Assembly: GCF_002934265.1 (NCBI RefSeq)
Contig: NZ_PTIX01000003.1
Span: 479,169 to 543,168 of the forward strand
DNA: 64,000 nt
Origin: Actinokineospora auranticolor
Lineage (GTDB): Bacteria; Actinomycetota; Actinomycetes; Mycobacteriales; Pseudonocardiaceae
Reading direction: 5' to 3'
Part shown: positions 36,985 through 47,744 of the stretch, piece after piece
Position numbering within the stretch: the first letter of the stretch is position 1
Layout: each line of letters starts with the position of its first letter
Translations under genes and position numbers: made by a program
Notes under the pieces: model-generated
Databases searched by the model: none
What the model saw: the letters and a program-made list of their open reading frames with translations, nothing else
Told to the model about the DNA's origin: nothing

Positions 36985-37372
36985 TCTTTGCGGTCCTCAA
37001 GGGACTGTGGGTAAGATTCGGCTAAATAGCGCCACTATCTCGTCAGGAATGGTCAAAGGGTCCGATCATCGGACCGGCGCGTTCCCATCATGCGGACCTG
37101 ACAACAACCCTCTGCCGCCTCGGTGTCACCCCCGGTGACCGATCGGCCGGGCGCGCGACCAGCGCCGGGAGTCCGGTAATTCGGCAAAAAGGACATCCGC
37201 CTTGGGCGTTCCGAGACGCATTGTCACTTTGTGTTTAAACGCGAATACTGTCCACTTGACGGTGGTTCCGGCGTGCCGACATGATCGGTAAGTTCCTGCG
37301 CGCCAACGGCGGCGCATTCTGCGAATGGTCGAACTATTCGCGAGAGCTCTTTTGCGAGGGGGGTTGGTCAGC
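36985..37372. other. AT-richer intergenic region ahead of the carbon-uptake cluster
   Basis: No gene is seen in these 388 bases. The part from about 37000 to 37320 is clearly poorer in GC than the surroundings (for example TAAATAGCG, GGCAAAAAGG, TGTTTAAACGCG), as expected for a promoter region and perhaps for binding of nucleoid proteins. It contains the promoter listed separately. Confidence 0.55.
37256..37285 (+). promoter_or_regulatory. Candidate sigma-70 promoter of the carbon-uptake operon
   Basis: TTGACG (37256-37261) and CATGAT (37280-37285) are spaced by 18 bases and match the -35 and -10 consensus in 5 of 6 positions each. It is about 90 bases ahead of the secreted-peptide gene and 490 bases ahead of the SulP gene. 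Confidence 0.5.
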
Positions 37373-37693
37373 GTGCGCGCGCTCCGGGCACCCGCCATCC
37401 TCCTGTTCGCCGCCGTCGCCGTCCTGCTCGGCAGCAGCCCCGCGTTCGCCAACGCGGCCCACCACCACGCCGCGGCCGCCGAGCACACCGCCGCGACCCA
37501 GCACCCCGCGCTCCGCTGCGCCCAGACGGTCGCGGTCGAGCAGGAGCAGAACCCCCACCACGACCTCGTTCCGCCCGCCGAGAGCGACCCGTCCCGGTCA
37601 CCGGGAGTGCGGGTCGCGGCCGGTCCGATGGCCATCCCGGCCGAACCGGACGGCGCGGCCTGGGGCGCGAGGGGACCACCCCGCACGCGCTGA
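37373..37693 (+). CDS. Small secreted histidine-containing protein
   Basis: From GTG 37373 (GAGGGGGG upstream) the frame gives 106 residues. The first 28 form a signal peptide: basic start, Leu/Ala/Val core LLFAAVAVLLG, and cleavage site SPAFANA. The mature part starts AHHHAAAAEHTAATQHPALR and contains a second HH, so it might bind metal, then ends in a disordered Pro/Arg-rich tail. I know no family. It lies 83 bases before the SulP transporter on the same strand and may belong to that operon. It could also be a chance frame in GC-rich DNA. Confidence 0.45.
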   Translation: MRALRAPAILLFAAVAVLLGSSPAFANAAHHHAAAAEHTAATQHPALRCAQTVAVEQEQNPHHDLVPPAESDPSRSPGVRVAAGPMAIPAEPDGAAWGARGPPRTR

Positions 37694-37776
37694 ACCCCGC
37701 GCGTCACCCCCTGCCCAACCCCGCCGCGCCGTCTGCGGCGAGGTGGTCCCGCCGTGCCCGAAAAAGGAAGATCGAC

Positions 37777-39392
<1,616 letters not shown>

Positions 39393-39396
<4 letters not shown>

Positions 39397-42113
39397 ACGA
39401 ACGCATCGCCGAACTGCTCGAGGAAGCCGCGCACCTGCTCCCCGAACAGGGACCGCTGCAGACTTTCGTGCACCACAACACCTTGCACGCCTTCGAACAC
39501 CTGCCGTTCGCCGACGCGGTGGTGCGGGCGGGCGCGCTCTTCGGCGCCGAACCGTTCCCGTCCGAGGACGAACTGCACGGGTACGTCGTCGAGGGCCGCA
39601 TCGCCCCGGCCGACCTGGACGCCGTGGTGGCCGCCGAGGTCGCCGACGACGGCGTGCCGGTCGTGCCGGGTGGTCCGACCCGCCGCCAGTTCCACGCGCG
39701 GCGGCTGCGGCACCTGGTCGTCGTGCCGCGCGGTCCCGCGCTGCGCTGGTTGTTGGCCGAATCCGGGGACCTGGGGCCGGTGTGGGCGGCGCTGCTGGCC
39801 GCCGCGCCGCGCGTCGTCCCGGCGGCCGACCCGACCCCGCGCCCCCGGGACCGGGTGCTGGCCGAGACCGGCGTCGACACCGACCGGCTCACGCACCCGG
39901 TGCTCACCCGGCTCGCCGCCGCTTTCCTCGACCAGGGCGTGGCCTACTGGCCGATGCACAACCGGGACAAGGGTTTCCTGGACGCCTTCCGCGGTCTCTA
40001 CGGCCGCGCGGGCGGCCCGCCGGACCGGTTCCTGCGCGGGCTCGGGGACTGCCTGCGCGCGCAGTCCGATTGGGACGCCGAGCGCGTGATCGCGTGGGCG
40101 CTCACCGAACTGGACGTGCCGGAGCCGGAGTGGGGCGACGCCGTCCTCGCCACGCTGCTGTCCCTGCGCGGCTGGGCGGGCATGGTGCGGCAGTTCGAGA
40201 CGCGGCCCGACCGCGCTCCGGTCGCCGCGCACCCGGCCCGGCTGGCCGACTACCTCGCCGTGCAGCTGACCCTGGACCTGTTCGCGCTCCGGCGCGTGCT
40301 GGCGAACACCACCCGGCACCTGGTCGTCGAGGTCACCGCGCGGCCGGACGTCGAGCTGGCGTACGAGGCGTTCGTGCTGGCCGAGCTGATGGGGGTCGAC
40401 CCCACGCCCGCCCCGGCCGCCTGGCTGTCCCTGGTCGGCGGCTGCGACGAGGTCGAGCGCAGGCGGCTGCTGCACGCCGCCTACGAGCGCAGGCACCGCA
40501 TCGGCGTGCTCGACGGGCTCGCCGCGCACCAGAACGTGTCCACACCGGACACGCCGCCGGTCCGGTTCCAGGCCGTGTTCTGCATCGACGAGCGCGAGGA
40601 GTCGCTGCGGCGGCACCTGGAGGAACACCACCCCGGCGCGGAGACCTTCGGGTTCGCGGGGTTCTTCGGCGTCGCGATGAACTACCAGGGCCTGCACGAC
40701 GTCCGGCCGCGTCCACTGTGTCCGGTCGTGGTCACGCCGAACCACGACGTCCGGGAGCGGGCCGTCGCTCCGGCGCGGACGTTCGTGCGCCGCGCCCACG
40801 CGGGCTGGACCCACCACGTCGCCGTCGGCAGCCGCACCCTGGCGCGCGGCGGTGTGCTGAGCGTGGCCATGGGGGTGGCGGGGCTGTGCTCGCTCGTCAC
40901 CCGCTGCCTGTTCCCCCGGCACGCCCACCGCTGGGCGCACCGGCTGGCGGGTCGGCACCCGGTGACCCGGCTGGAACTGGGCTACACCACCGACGAGATG
41001 GCGGGCATCGTCGGGACCGTGCTGCGCACCACCGGTGTGCTGGCCGCGCCCGCGCCGGTCGTGGTCCTGGTCGGGCACGGTTCGTCCAGCATGAACAACC
41101 CGCACGAGTCCGCGCACGACTGCGGCGCCACCGGCGGTGGCCGCGGCGGTCCCAACGCCCGCGCGTTCGCCGCCATGGCCAACCACCCGGAAGTCCGAAG
41201 TAGACTCGGTTTGCCGGAGGGTACCTGGTTCGTCGGCGCCTACCACAACACGTGCGACGACACCATGACCTACTTCGACGAGGACCTGGTCCCCGAACGG
41301 TTCCGCGCCGACCTGGCGCGCGCCCAGGACGCGCTGGCCGACGCCTGCGTGCTGGCCGCGCACGAGCGCTGCCGCCGCTTCGAGACCGCCGCGCCGGACC
41401 TGTCACTCGCCGACGCGCTCGCGCACGCCGAGACCCACGCCGTGGACCTCGGCCAGCCGCGACCGGAGTACGGGCACGCCACCAACGCCGTGTGCGTCGT
41501 CGGTCGCCGCTCCCGCACCCGGGGCCTCTACCTCGACCGACGCGCGTTCCTGGTCTCCTACGACCCCGCCGCCGACCCCGACGACGCGCTGCTCACGTCG
41601 CTGCTGCTCGCCGTCGGCCCGGTCTGCGCCGGGATCAACCTGGAGTACTACTTCAGCTACGTCGACCCGGCCCGCTACGGCTGCGGCACCAAGCTGCCGC
41701 ACAACATCACCGGCCTGCTCGGCGTGATGGACGGGCACTCGTCCGATCTGCGCACCGGTTTGCCTTGGCAGATGGTCGAAATCCACGAGCCCGTGCGGCT
41801 GCTGCTGGTCGTGGAGGCCACCCCGGAGCGGTTGTCGGCGATCCTGGCCGCGCACGCGAACCTGGCCCGGCTGGTCGGCAACGGCTGGATCCAGCTCGTC
41901 GCGTGGACCGAGGGCAACGACATGCACCTCTACCAGGACGGCGCTTTCCAGCCGTACACGCCGGAAACGGCGGAGTTCCCGGTGGTGGAGCGCTCGTCCC
42001 AGGTCTACGCGGGCCACCGCGGCCACCTCGGCCCCGCGCACGTGCTGCCGGGCGCCCCGATCCCGGTCCCGGCGCTCGACTTCGTGCCGGGTTTCCCGCA
42101 GGAGGTCCGGTGA
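39393..42113 (+). CDS. dabA: Inorganic carbon uptake subunit DabA (DUF2309, MpsB-like)
   Basis: The 906-residue protein is a DUF2309 member related to beta-carbonic anhydrases. The zinc ligands known from Halothiobacillus DabA are conserved: Cys397 and Asp399 in VFCIDEREESLRRHLEE, His562 in VGHGSSS and Cys577 in HESAHDCG, with the same 15-residue spacing. FVHHNTLHAFEHLPF at the start and LLGVMDGHSSDLRTGLPWQM near the end are family marks. DabA works on the cytoplasmic face with a NuoL-like partner, coupling cation flow to CO2 hydration and bicarbonate accumulation. The start overlaps the SulP stop and the end overlaps the NuoL-like gene (GTGA). Confidence 0.93.
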
Positions 42114-43333
42114 CCGCGCTGCTCCTGGCGGCGGCGGGCGCACCGCTGCTGGCCTTCCTGGGACTGGGCGCGGTGATGTGGTCCGGTCGCGTGCTTCCGG
42201 AGTCCACTGTGTCCGGTGTGGTGATCGGCGCCTCGGTGCTGTCCGCCTCGGCCGGGACCGCGCTGGCCGTGCTGTGCGCCGTGCGCGGACCGGCCACGGT
42301 GGCGCTGGGTTCCTGGTTCCCGGGTTTCCCGTTGCTGCTCACCGCCGACCGGCTGTCGATCCCGATCGCCATCCTGGGCGCCCTGCTCGGCTGCCTGATC
42401 GGCGCGTTCTCGCAGCGGTACCTGCACCGCGACCCCGGCTACCGCCGCTTCTACCTGCTGCTCGCGCTGTTCGTCGCGGCGGTGGAACTGGTCGTGCTCG
42501 CCGGGACGCTGGACCTGCTGGTCGTCGGCTGGGAGCTGGCGGGCCTCGCCTCCGCGCTGCTGATCGCCTACTTCCACCACCGGCCGGGCCCGGTCGCGCA
42601 CGGGCTCCGGGCCTTCATCACCTACCGGGTCAGCGACATCGGGCTCGTCGCGGCCGTCGCCGTGCACCACAGCGGCGGCAGCCCCGCCCTCGTCGGGTTG
42701 TTGTTGCTGTGGGCGGCCATGGGCAAGGCAGCGCAGCTCCCGTTCAGCGGCTGGCTACCGCGCGCGATGGAGGGACCGACGCCGTCCAGCGCGATCTGCT
42801 ACGGCGCGGTGTCGGTCAGCCTCGGGCCGTACCTGTTGCTGCGCAACGGTGTGACCGGGCCCGCGGTGGTCGCGGTCGGTGTCGTCACCGCCGTCTACGC
42901 GACGCTCGCGGGACGGGTGCAGACCGACATCAAGAGCACCCTCGCCTACGCGTCGATGACCCAGATCGCCTTGGTCTTCGTGGAAGTCGGGCTCGGCTGG
43001 GACACCGTCGCCGTGGTCCACCTGATCACCCACGCGGTCCTGCGCAGCGGCCAGATCCTGCGGTCCCCGAGCCTGCTGCACGACCACCACCACCTGGAAC
43101 AGGCCCTCGGCGGCCCCCTGCCGCGCACCGGCAGGCACTTCGAGCGCGTCGTACCGGAACCGCTCCGCGCTTGGCTGTACCGGTTCGCCCTGGAACGCGC
43201 CTACGTGGACGCGTTCCTGCTCGACCGCGTGATCGGCCCGCTGACCCGCGTCGGCCAACGCGCCGCCGCGGCCGACGACCACCTGGCGCGGAGGATGAGC
43301 GCCACCCGGCCGCCGGTCCACGCTGCGAACTGA
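42110..43333 (+). CDS. NuoL-like proton-conducting subunit (DabB/MpsA-type)
   Basis: The 407-residue membrane protein has about 11-12 helices of the NuoL/MrpA antiporter fold. The key channel residues are present: Glu142 in VVGWELAGLASALL and Lys206 in MGKAAQLPFSGWLPRAMEGP. The His that follows in NuoL (SALIHAA) is Tyr here (SSAICYGA). QTDIKSTLAYASMTQIALVF is the conserved later helix. As partner of DabA it should conduct H+ or Na+ to drive carbon uptake. It is shorter than usual DabB (about 500-550 residues), and a second, related gene follows. GGAGG is 5 bases before GTG 42110. Confidence 0.88.
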   Translation: MTALLLAAAGAPLLAFLGLGAVMWSGRVLPESTVSGVVIGASVLSASAGTALAVLCAVRGPATVALGSWFPGFPLLLTADRLSIPIAILGALLGCLIGAFSQRYLHRDPGYRRFYLLLALFVAAVELVVLAGTLDLLVVGWELAGLASALLIAYFHHRPGPVAHGLRAFITYRVSDIGLVAAVAVHHSGGSPALVGLLLLWAAMGKAAQLPFSGWLPRAMEGPTPSSAICYGAVSVSLGPYLLLRNGVTGPAVVAVGVVTAVYATLAGRVQTDIKSTLAYASMTQIALVFVEVGLGWDTVAVVHLITHAVLRSGQILRSPSLLHDHHHLEQALGGPLPRTGRHFERVVPEPLRAWLYRFALERAYVDAFLLDRVIGPLTRVGQRAAAADDHLARRMSATRPPVHAAN

Positions 43334-43367
43334 TCCCGCCGCACCGACCCACCTGGAAGAGACCTCG

Positions 43368-44546
43368 ATGATCGCCCTGGTTCCCCTGGCCGCGGCCGCC
43401 CTGTGGCTGGCGGCCGCCGCCGTCGCGGGCCGCGCCCCGGACACCCGGTCGTCCCGCCGCGCCGCCACCCGCGTCGGCTCCGCCGCCGTCGCCACGTCGG
43501 TGCTGGGGCTGCTCCTCCCCGACACCGTGTCGACGTGGCAGGTGACGGCGTCGACGGTCGCGGTGAGCCTGGCCGGGCTCATGGTCGCCGCCATGAGCCC
43601 GGTCGCCACCCACACCCCCGCGGTGCTGGCGCGGGCGTTGGCGGTCGTGTCCATCTCTTGTGGACTATTGGCGTTCCGGGTCGACGGCGTCGACGTCCTG
43701 CTGTGGGCGGTATCGGCCTGGCTTGTGTGGTCGGCGCTACGGGGCCGCGCGGACGGCCTGGACCGGCTTTTCGTCGTCTACCAGGCCCCCGCGGTCCTGC
43801 TGCTCGGGCTGGGGGAGGTTCTGCCGGGCGCGCTGGGCGACGTCGTCACCACAATCGCCGTCGTGACGAGGCTGGCGGTCATCCCCCTGCACGGCTGGCT
43901 GCCCCGGTTCGTCGACCGTGCGCCGGTGGGTTTGGTTGTCGCCTTCGTGGTCACGCCGGTACCCGTACCGTCCGCTGTGGTCGGAATGTGGTTGGGCGCG
44001 GCGACCGCCCTGCTTGGCGCGCTCGTCGCCGTATCCCTGGCGGACGCACGGAAAGCCTTGGGATACCTGCTGATCAGCGTGCACGGACTCTTACTCGTCG
44101 GCGCCTCCCAGGCGGTGGTCGCGGTCAGCGCAGCGGCACTGACAATGACCGTCGGCGCCGTCGCGGCCCGCCGGGACGGCCTCCTCTACGGCACCCCCGG
44201 CGGCGACCTCGCCCGCACCCCCCGGCTGGCCTTCGCCTACCTGGTCTTCGGCCTAGCGCTCGCGGGCTTCCCCCTGCTCCCCGGCTTCGCCGACGAGCAC
44301 CACTACCTGAACGCCGCACCCCCGCTCGTAGTGGCCTGCGCGATCGCTGCCATGGCCCTGGTAGGCATCACCGCCATGCGCGGCTTCCTCGGCCTGTTCA
44401 CCCACGCCAAGGCCGTGACCGGCGAACGCGACCTGACCCCGCTGGAGAACTACGCCGTCGCCTTGGCGCTGGCGGTCCTGGCGCTGACCGGCATCGCCCC
44501 CGGCCTCCTGCCGAGCACACACGTAGAGGTCACCGCCGAGCGCTAG
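43368..44546 (+). CDS. Second NuoL/NuoN-like membrane subunit, degenerate at channel residues
   Basis: The 392-residue protein has about 11-12 hydrophobic helices. The fold is recognised by TRLAVIPLHGWLPRFVDRAP, the equivalent of KAAQLPFSGWLPRAMEGP in the preceding subunit, and by DARKALGYLLISVHGLLLVG. The channel lysine is replaced by Thr/Arg and the helix-5 glutamate motif GWE is absent (LLWAVSAWLVWSALRG). It is thus a divergent paralogue that may be structural rather than a proton channel. GGAAGAG precedes ATG 43368, 34 bases after the first subunit. I do not know a described function for this second subunit in DAB systems. Confidence 0.72.
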   Translation: MIALVPLAAAALWLAAAAVAGRAPDTRSSRRAATRVGSAAVATSVLGLLLPDTVSTWQVTASTVAVSLAGLMVAAMSPVATHTPAVLARALAVVSISCGLLAFRVDGVDVLLWAVSAWLVWSALRGRADGLDRLFVVYQAPAVLLLGLGEVLPGALGDVVTTIAVVTRLAVIPLHGWLPRFVDRAPVGLVVAFVVTPVPVPSAVVGMWLGAATALLGALVAVSLADARKALGYLLISVHGLLLVGASQAVVAVSAAALTMTVGAVAARRDGLLYGTPGGDLARTPRLAFAYLVFGLALAGFPLLPGFADEHHYLNAAPPLVVACAIAAMALVGITAMRGFLGLFTHAKAVTGERDLTPLENYAVALALAVLALTGIAPGLLPSTHVEVTAER

Positions 44547-44555
44547 GCAACGCTT

Positions 44556-44594
44556 TCCCTGTGTGCTCCGATGACTACAAGGAGCACACAGGGA
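44556..44594 (+). promoter_or_regulatory. Hairpin that covers the ribosome binding site of the NACHT gene
   Basis: A 14-bp perfect inverted repeat (arms 44556-44569 TCCCTGTGTGCTCC and 44581-44594 GGAGCACACAGGGA, 11-base loop) follows the stop of the upstream operon. The right arm includes GGGA of the Shine-Dalgarno sequence GGGAGG (44591-44596). It can therefore block translation of the NACHT gene, or act as a terminator (no T-tract) or as an operator. Confidence 0.7.
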
Positions 44595-44601
44595 GGACGC
44601 C

Positions 44602-47600
44602 ATCAGCGGTATCGAGGCAGCGGCGCTCAAGGTTGGGGCTCAGGTCGCGAGTCAGGGCGCGCGGTTCTGGTTGGGGCGGCGGCGCAAGGTGACCGAGCGC
44701 GAGTCCAGTCTGGCCGACCTGGTCGCCGCCGAGGTCGCCGGGCCGTTGGACCGGGTCAAGGCGGCGAGTCTGGTCGAGCGGATCGGATACGGCGTGGCCG
44801 AGCAGTTGGCGCCCCTGGTCGAGCAGCGGTTCGGCACGCTGCCGCCCAACGAGGTCGAGGCCGCGACCCTGGCCGTGATCGATGTGCTCGACGACGTCGA
44901 CCTCTCCGACGACGGCCTGCTCGCCGCCGACGCGGACGCCGAGGCCCTGGCCAAGCAGGTGCGCGCCCAGTTCCCCGACCACGCGCGGGCTGCGGGCCTG
45001 TCCGAGGCGGCCCGCCCGCTGTACGAGCTCGCGCTGGACCAGGCCTGCCGCTACCTCGTGCAGGTCCTGCGCCACCTGCCGACCTTCCAGCCCCGCGCAC
45101 TCTCGGCCGTGCTGGGACGGCTCTCCACGGTCACCGAGCAGCTCGACCTGGTCCTCGGCCGCATCCCGACCACCAGCCTCTACGCCCCGCGCGGCACGGA
45201 CCTCGACGCGGACTTCGAGGCCGAGTACCTCCGCGTCCTGGCTACCACCCTCGACCGGCTCGAGCTGCTCGGCCTCCCCGGCGACGAGCAGCCCACCCTC
45301 GCGCTGACCGTCGCCTACCTGAGCCTGAGCGTCTCGGACGAGTTCGGCCGCCCGCGCCGCCGCCGCCGGGATAGCACCCCGCTGAGGTTCGACCACCTGG
45401 GCGGCGTCCCGGACCAGACCGACGGCATCCCGGTCGAGTCCGCCATCGGCAAGCACGACCGGGTCCTGCTGCGCGGCGACGCGGGCTCCGGCAAGACGAC
45501 CCTGCTGAGCTGGCTCGCGGTCCGCGCCGCCCGGCGGGAGCTCGGCGGCGCCCTGGCCGAGTGGAACGGCCGCGTCCCGTTCTTGATCCGCCTGCGCAGC
45601 CACGCCACCGGCCGACTGCCCGGCCCGGAGGACTTCGCGCGGGACGCGGCGCCCGGGCTCGCGGCGGTCATGCCGGAGGGCTGGGCGCACCGCCTGCTGC
45701 TGTCCGGCCGCGCGGTCCTGCTGGTGGACGGCGTCGACGAGGTCCTGCCCAGCCGCCGCCGGGCGGTGAAGAACTGGCTGCGCGACGACGTCCTCGCCGC
45801 CTATCCGCGGGCCCGCGTGGTGATCACCGCGCGCACCGCCGCCGCCGACCGCCGGTGGTTGGCCGCCGAGGGCTTCACCACGGTCACCCTCGAGTCGATG
45901 AGCCCCGCCAACGTCATCGCCTTCACCGACCGCTGGCACCGCGCCGCCGAGGCCACCGGCACCCACCTCGACATCACGGCCGCCGAGTGCCGCCTGCGCA
46001 CCCAGCTGGAACGCAGCCACCTGCGAGAGCTGGCCGCGACCCCGCTGCTCTGCGCGATGCTGTGCGCGCTGAACCTGGCGCACCGCGCGGAACTGCCGCG
46101 CAACCGCATGGACCTCTATGCCAAGGCCCTGTCCATGCTCCTGCACTTCCGCGACGCCGAACGCGGCATCGCGGGCCTGCTGTCCGACACCGAGAAGCGC
46201 GTCCTGCTCCGCGACCTGGCCTGGCGCCTGACCCTGGCGAACCGCATCGAGTTCACCACCGAGCGGGCCTTGGAGCACCTGTCCACCAAGGTGCGCGCCA
46301 TGCCGAACGTGTCCGAGGCCCCGGCCGCGCTGCTGGAGCACCTGGTGGAGCGCAGCGGGGTCCTGCGCTCCCCGGCCCCGGGCCAGGTGGACTTCGTGCA
46401 CCGCACCTTCCAGGAGTACCTCGCCGCCGACGAGGCGATCCAGCAGCACCACGTGGACACCCTGATCGGCAACGCGCACCTGGACACCTGGTGGGACACG
46501 GTGATCATGGCCTGCGGCCACGCCACCGCCAAGCAGGCCGACGACCTGGTCACCGGCATCCTCGACCACGCGGAAGCCGAGGCGGAGCACTCCCGGCACC
46601 TGCGCCTGCTGGCCGCCGCCTGCCTGGAGACCATCCAGGACATCGCCAGCGAGACCCGCGACCGGGTCGACACGATGATCCGGCGCACGCTGGTCCCGCC
46701 AAAGGACCTGCGCGAGACGAAATCCCTGGCCGCCATCGGCCACCGCCTCCTGGGCTACCTGCCCAGGTCCCTGGACGAGTTCCCGGAGGCCACCGCCGCC
46801 GCCGTCGTCCGCGCGGCCGCGCTGACCGGTGCCAAGGAGGCGCTGCCCCGGCTGGCGGGCTACGCCGGGGACCCGAGGTACCAGGTCCAGCAGGAGGTCA
46901 CCGCCGCGTGGAAGTTCTTCGACCCGGCCGCCTACGCGGATGAGGTCCTCGCCGAAGCCCCCCTGTTCGACGGGTGGATCAGCGTCACCTACCGCAGGCA
47001 CCTGCCCCACCTGCACCGGCTCCGCAAGCTCACCAGCGTGGACGTCCGCCTGGACCTCAACCAGGGCCTGGAGAGCCTGCACGACCTCCAGGACGTCCGC
47101 CTGCTGAACCGGCTGTGGCTGCGCCTGCCCGCGCGGGCCACCTGCGACCTCGAACTGCTCACCGGGCACACCGGGCTGGAAAGCCTGCTGATCTGGGGGA
47201 AAGCCGAGGTCGTGGGCGTGCGGGCGCTGGCGGAGCTGGCCGGCATCGAGGACATCGGCGTCGCGGGGTGGCCCGCGCCCCTGTCGGCGTTCGGGTGCCT
47301 GCCCAGGCTGCAAACCCTGCGGTTGCTGGGCCGCCAGCGCTACGACCTGGCGCTGGAGCCGCTTCCCGGCGTGGTCCAACTGATGATCAACAGAAACCTG
47401 GCGGGCTGGATGGACCTGGACCTGCGCGCGCACTTCCCGGACTTGCGGCACCTGAGCCTGGTCGGCCTGCGCGCGCCCGCGCTCGACCGGCTGGCGGCGG
47501 TGGACCTCGTCAGCCTCAACCTGCACGGCTGCCGCGACATCGCCCTCGCGCCACTGCGCGAACACCCGACCCTCGAGTCGCTCGGTCTCACCGGGCTCAA

Positions 47601-47724
47601 GACCGTCGTCGACCTGACCGCGCTGGCGGGCCTCGACTGGGAGTTCCTCCTCGACCGCCAAGGCGAGTTCAAGGGACGCGAGGGCCTCGGCCCCCGCGTC
47701 CGGCTCTCGACGGCCTACTACTAG
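44602..47724 (+). CDS. NACHT NTPase with NNH-type helical N-terminus and LRR-like C-terminus, apparent ATC start
   Basis: From ATC 44602 the protein has 1040 residues. The N-terminus ISGIEAAALKVGAQVASQGA, then FWLGRRRK matches the usual MSG-E-AALK start of actinobacterial NACHT N-terminal helical domains, and GGGAGG stands 5 bases before it. A stop lies in frame at 44572 and no ATG, GTG or TTG occurs until TTG 44671, so ATC seems to be the start. NACHT: Walker [13 protein letters not shown] (near 291), Walker B VLLVDGVDEVL (near 373), sensor [16 protein letters not shown]. Residues from about 800 form leucine-rich-repeat-like units (LESLLIWGKAEVVGVRALAE). The role is likely sensing or defence, by family. 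A hairpin covers its ribosome binding site. Confidence 0.87.
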   Translation: MSGIEAAALKVGAQVASQGARFWLGRRRKVTERESSLADLVAAEVAGPLDRVKAASLVERIGYGVAEQLAPLVEQRFGTLPPNEVEAATLAVIDVLDDVDLSDDGLLAADADAEALAKQVRAQFPDHARAAGLSEAARPLYELALDQACRYLVQVLRHLPTFQPRALSAVLGRLSTVTEQLDLVLGRIPTTSLYAPRGTDLDADFEAEYLRVLATTLDRLELLGLPGDEQPTLALTVAYLSLSVSDEFGRPRRRRRDSTPLRFDHLGGVPDQTDGIPVESAIGKHDRVLLRGDAGSGKTTLLSWLAVRAARRELGGALAEWNGRVPFLIRLRSHATGRLPGPEDFARDAAPGLAAVMPEGWAHRLLLSGRAVLLVDGVDEVLPSRRRAVKNWLRDDVLAAYPRARVVITARTAAADRRWLAAEGFTTVTLESMSPANVIAFTDRWHRAAEATGTHLDITAAECRLRTQLERSHLRELAATPLLCAMLCALNLAHRAELPRNRMDLYAKALSMLLHFRDAERGIAGLLSDTEKRVLLRDLAWRLTLANRIEFTTERALEHLSTKVRAMPNVSEAPAALLEHLVERSGVLRSPAPGQVDFVHRTFQEYLAADEAIQQHHVDTLIGNAHLDTWWDTVIMACGHATAKQADDLVTGILDHAEAEAEHSRHLRLLAAACLETIQDIASETRDRVDTMIRRTLVPPKDLRETKSLAAIGHRLLGYLPRSLDEFPEATAAAVVRAAALTGAKEALPRLAGYAGDPRYQVQQEVTAAWKFFDPAAYADEVLAEAPLFDGWISVTYRRHLPHLHRLRKLTSVDVRLDLNQGLESLHDLQDVRLLNRLWLRLPARATCDLELLTGHTGLESLLIWGKAEVVGVRALAELAGIEDIGVAGWPAPLSAFGCLPRLQTLRLLGRQRYDLALEPLPGVVQLMINRNLAGWMDLDLRAHFPDLRHLSLVGLRAPALDRLAAVDLVSLNLHGCRDIALAPLREHPTLESLGLTGLKTVVDLTALAGLDWEFLLDRQGEFKGREGLGPRVRLSTAYY

Positions 47725-47732
47725 ACCGGGCG

Positions 47733-47738
47733 TAGGGT
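47733..47738 (+). promoter_or_regulatory. -10 box of a probable leaderless transcript
   Basis: TAGGGT is followed after 6 bases by GTG 47745 of the next gene. No ribosome binding site lies between. It begins 8 bases after the stop of the NACHT gene, so the downstream gene could be expressed on its own. Confidence 0.45.
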
Positions 47739-47744
47739 CGGCAC

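Noticed and set aside
44571..45374. ATG-started frame at the beginning of the third NACHT gene
   Set aside because: The product is Arg/Gly/Pro-rich without motifs, and its ATG lies in the loop of the hairpin; the NACHT frame is the conserved one.
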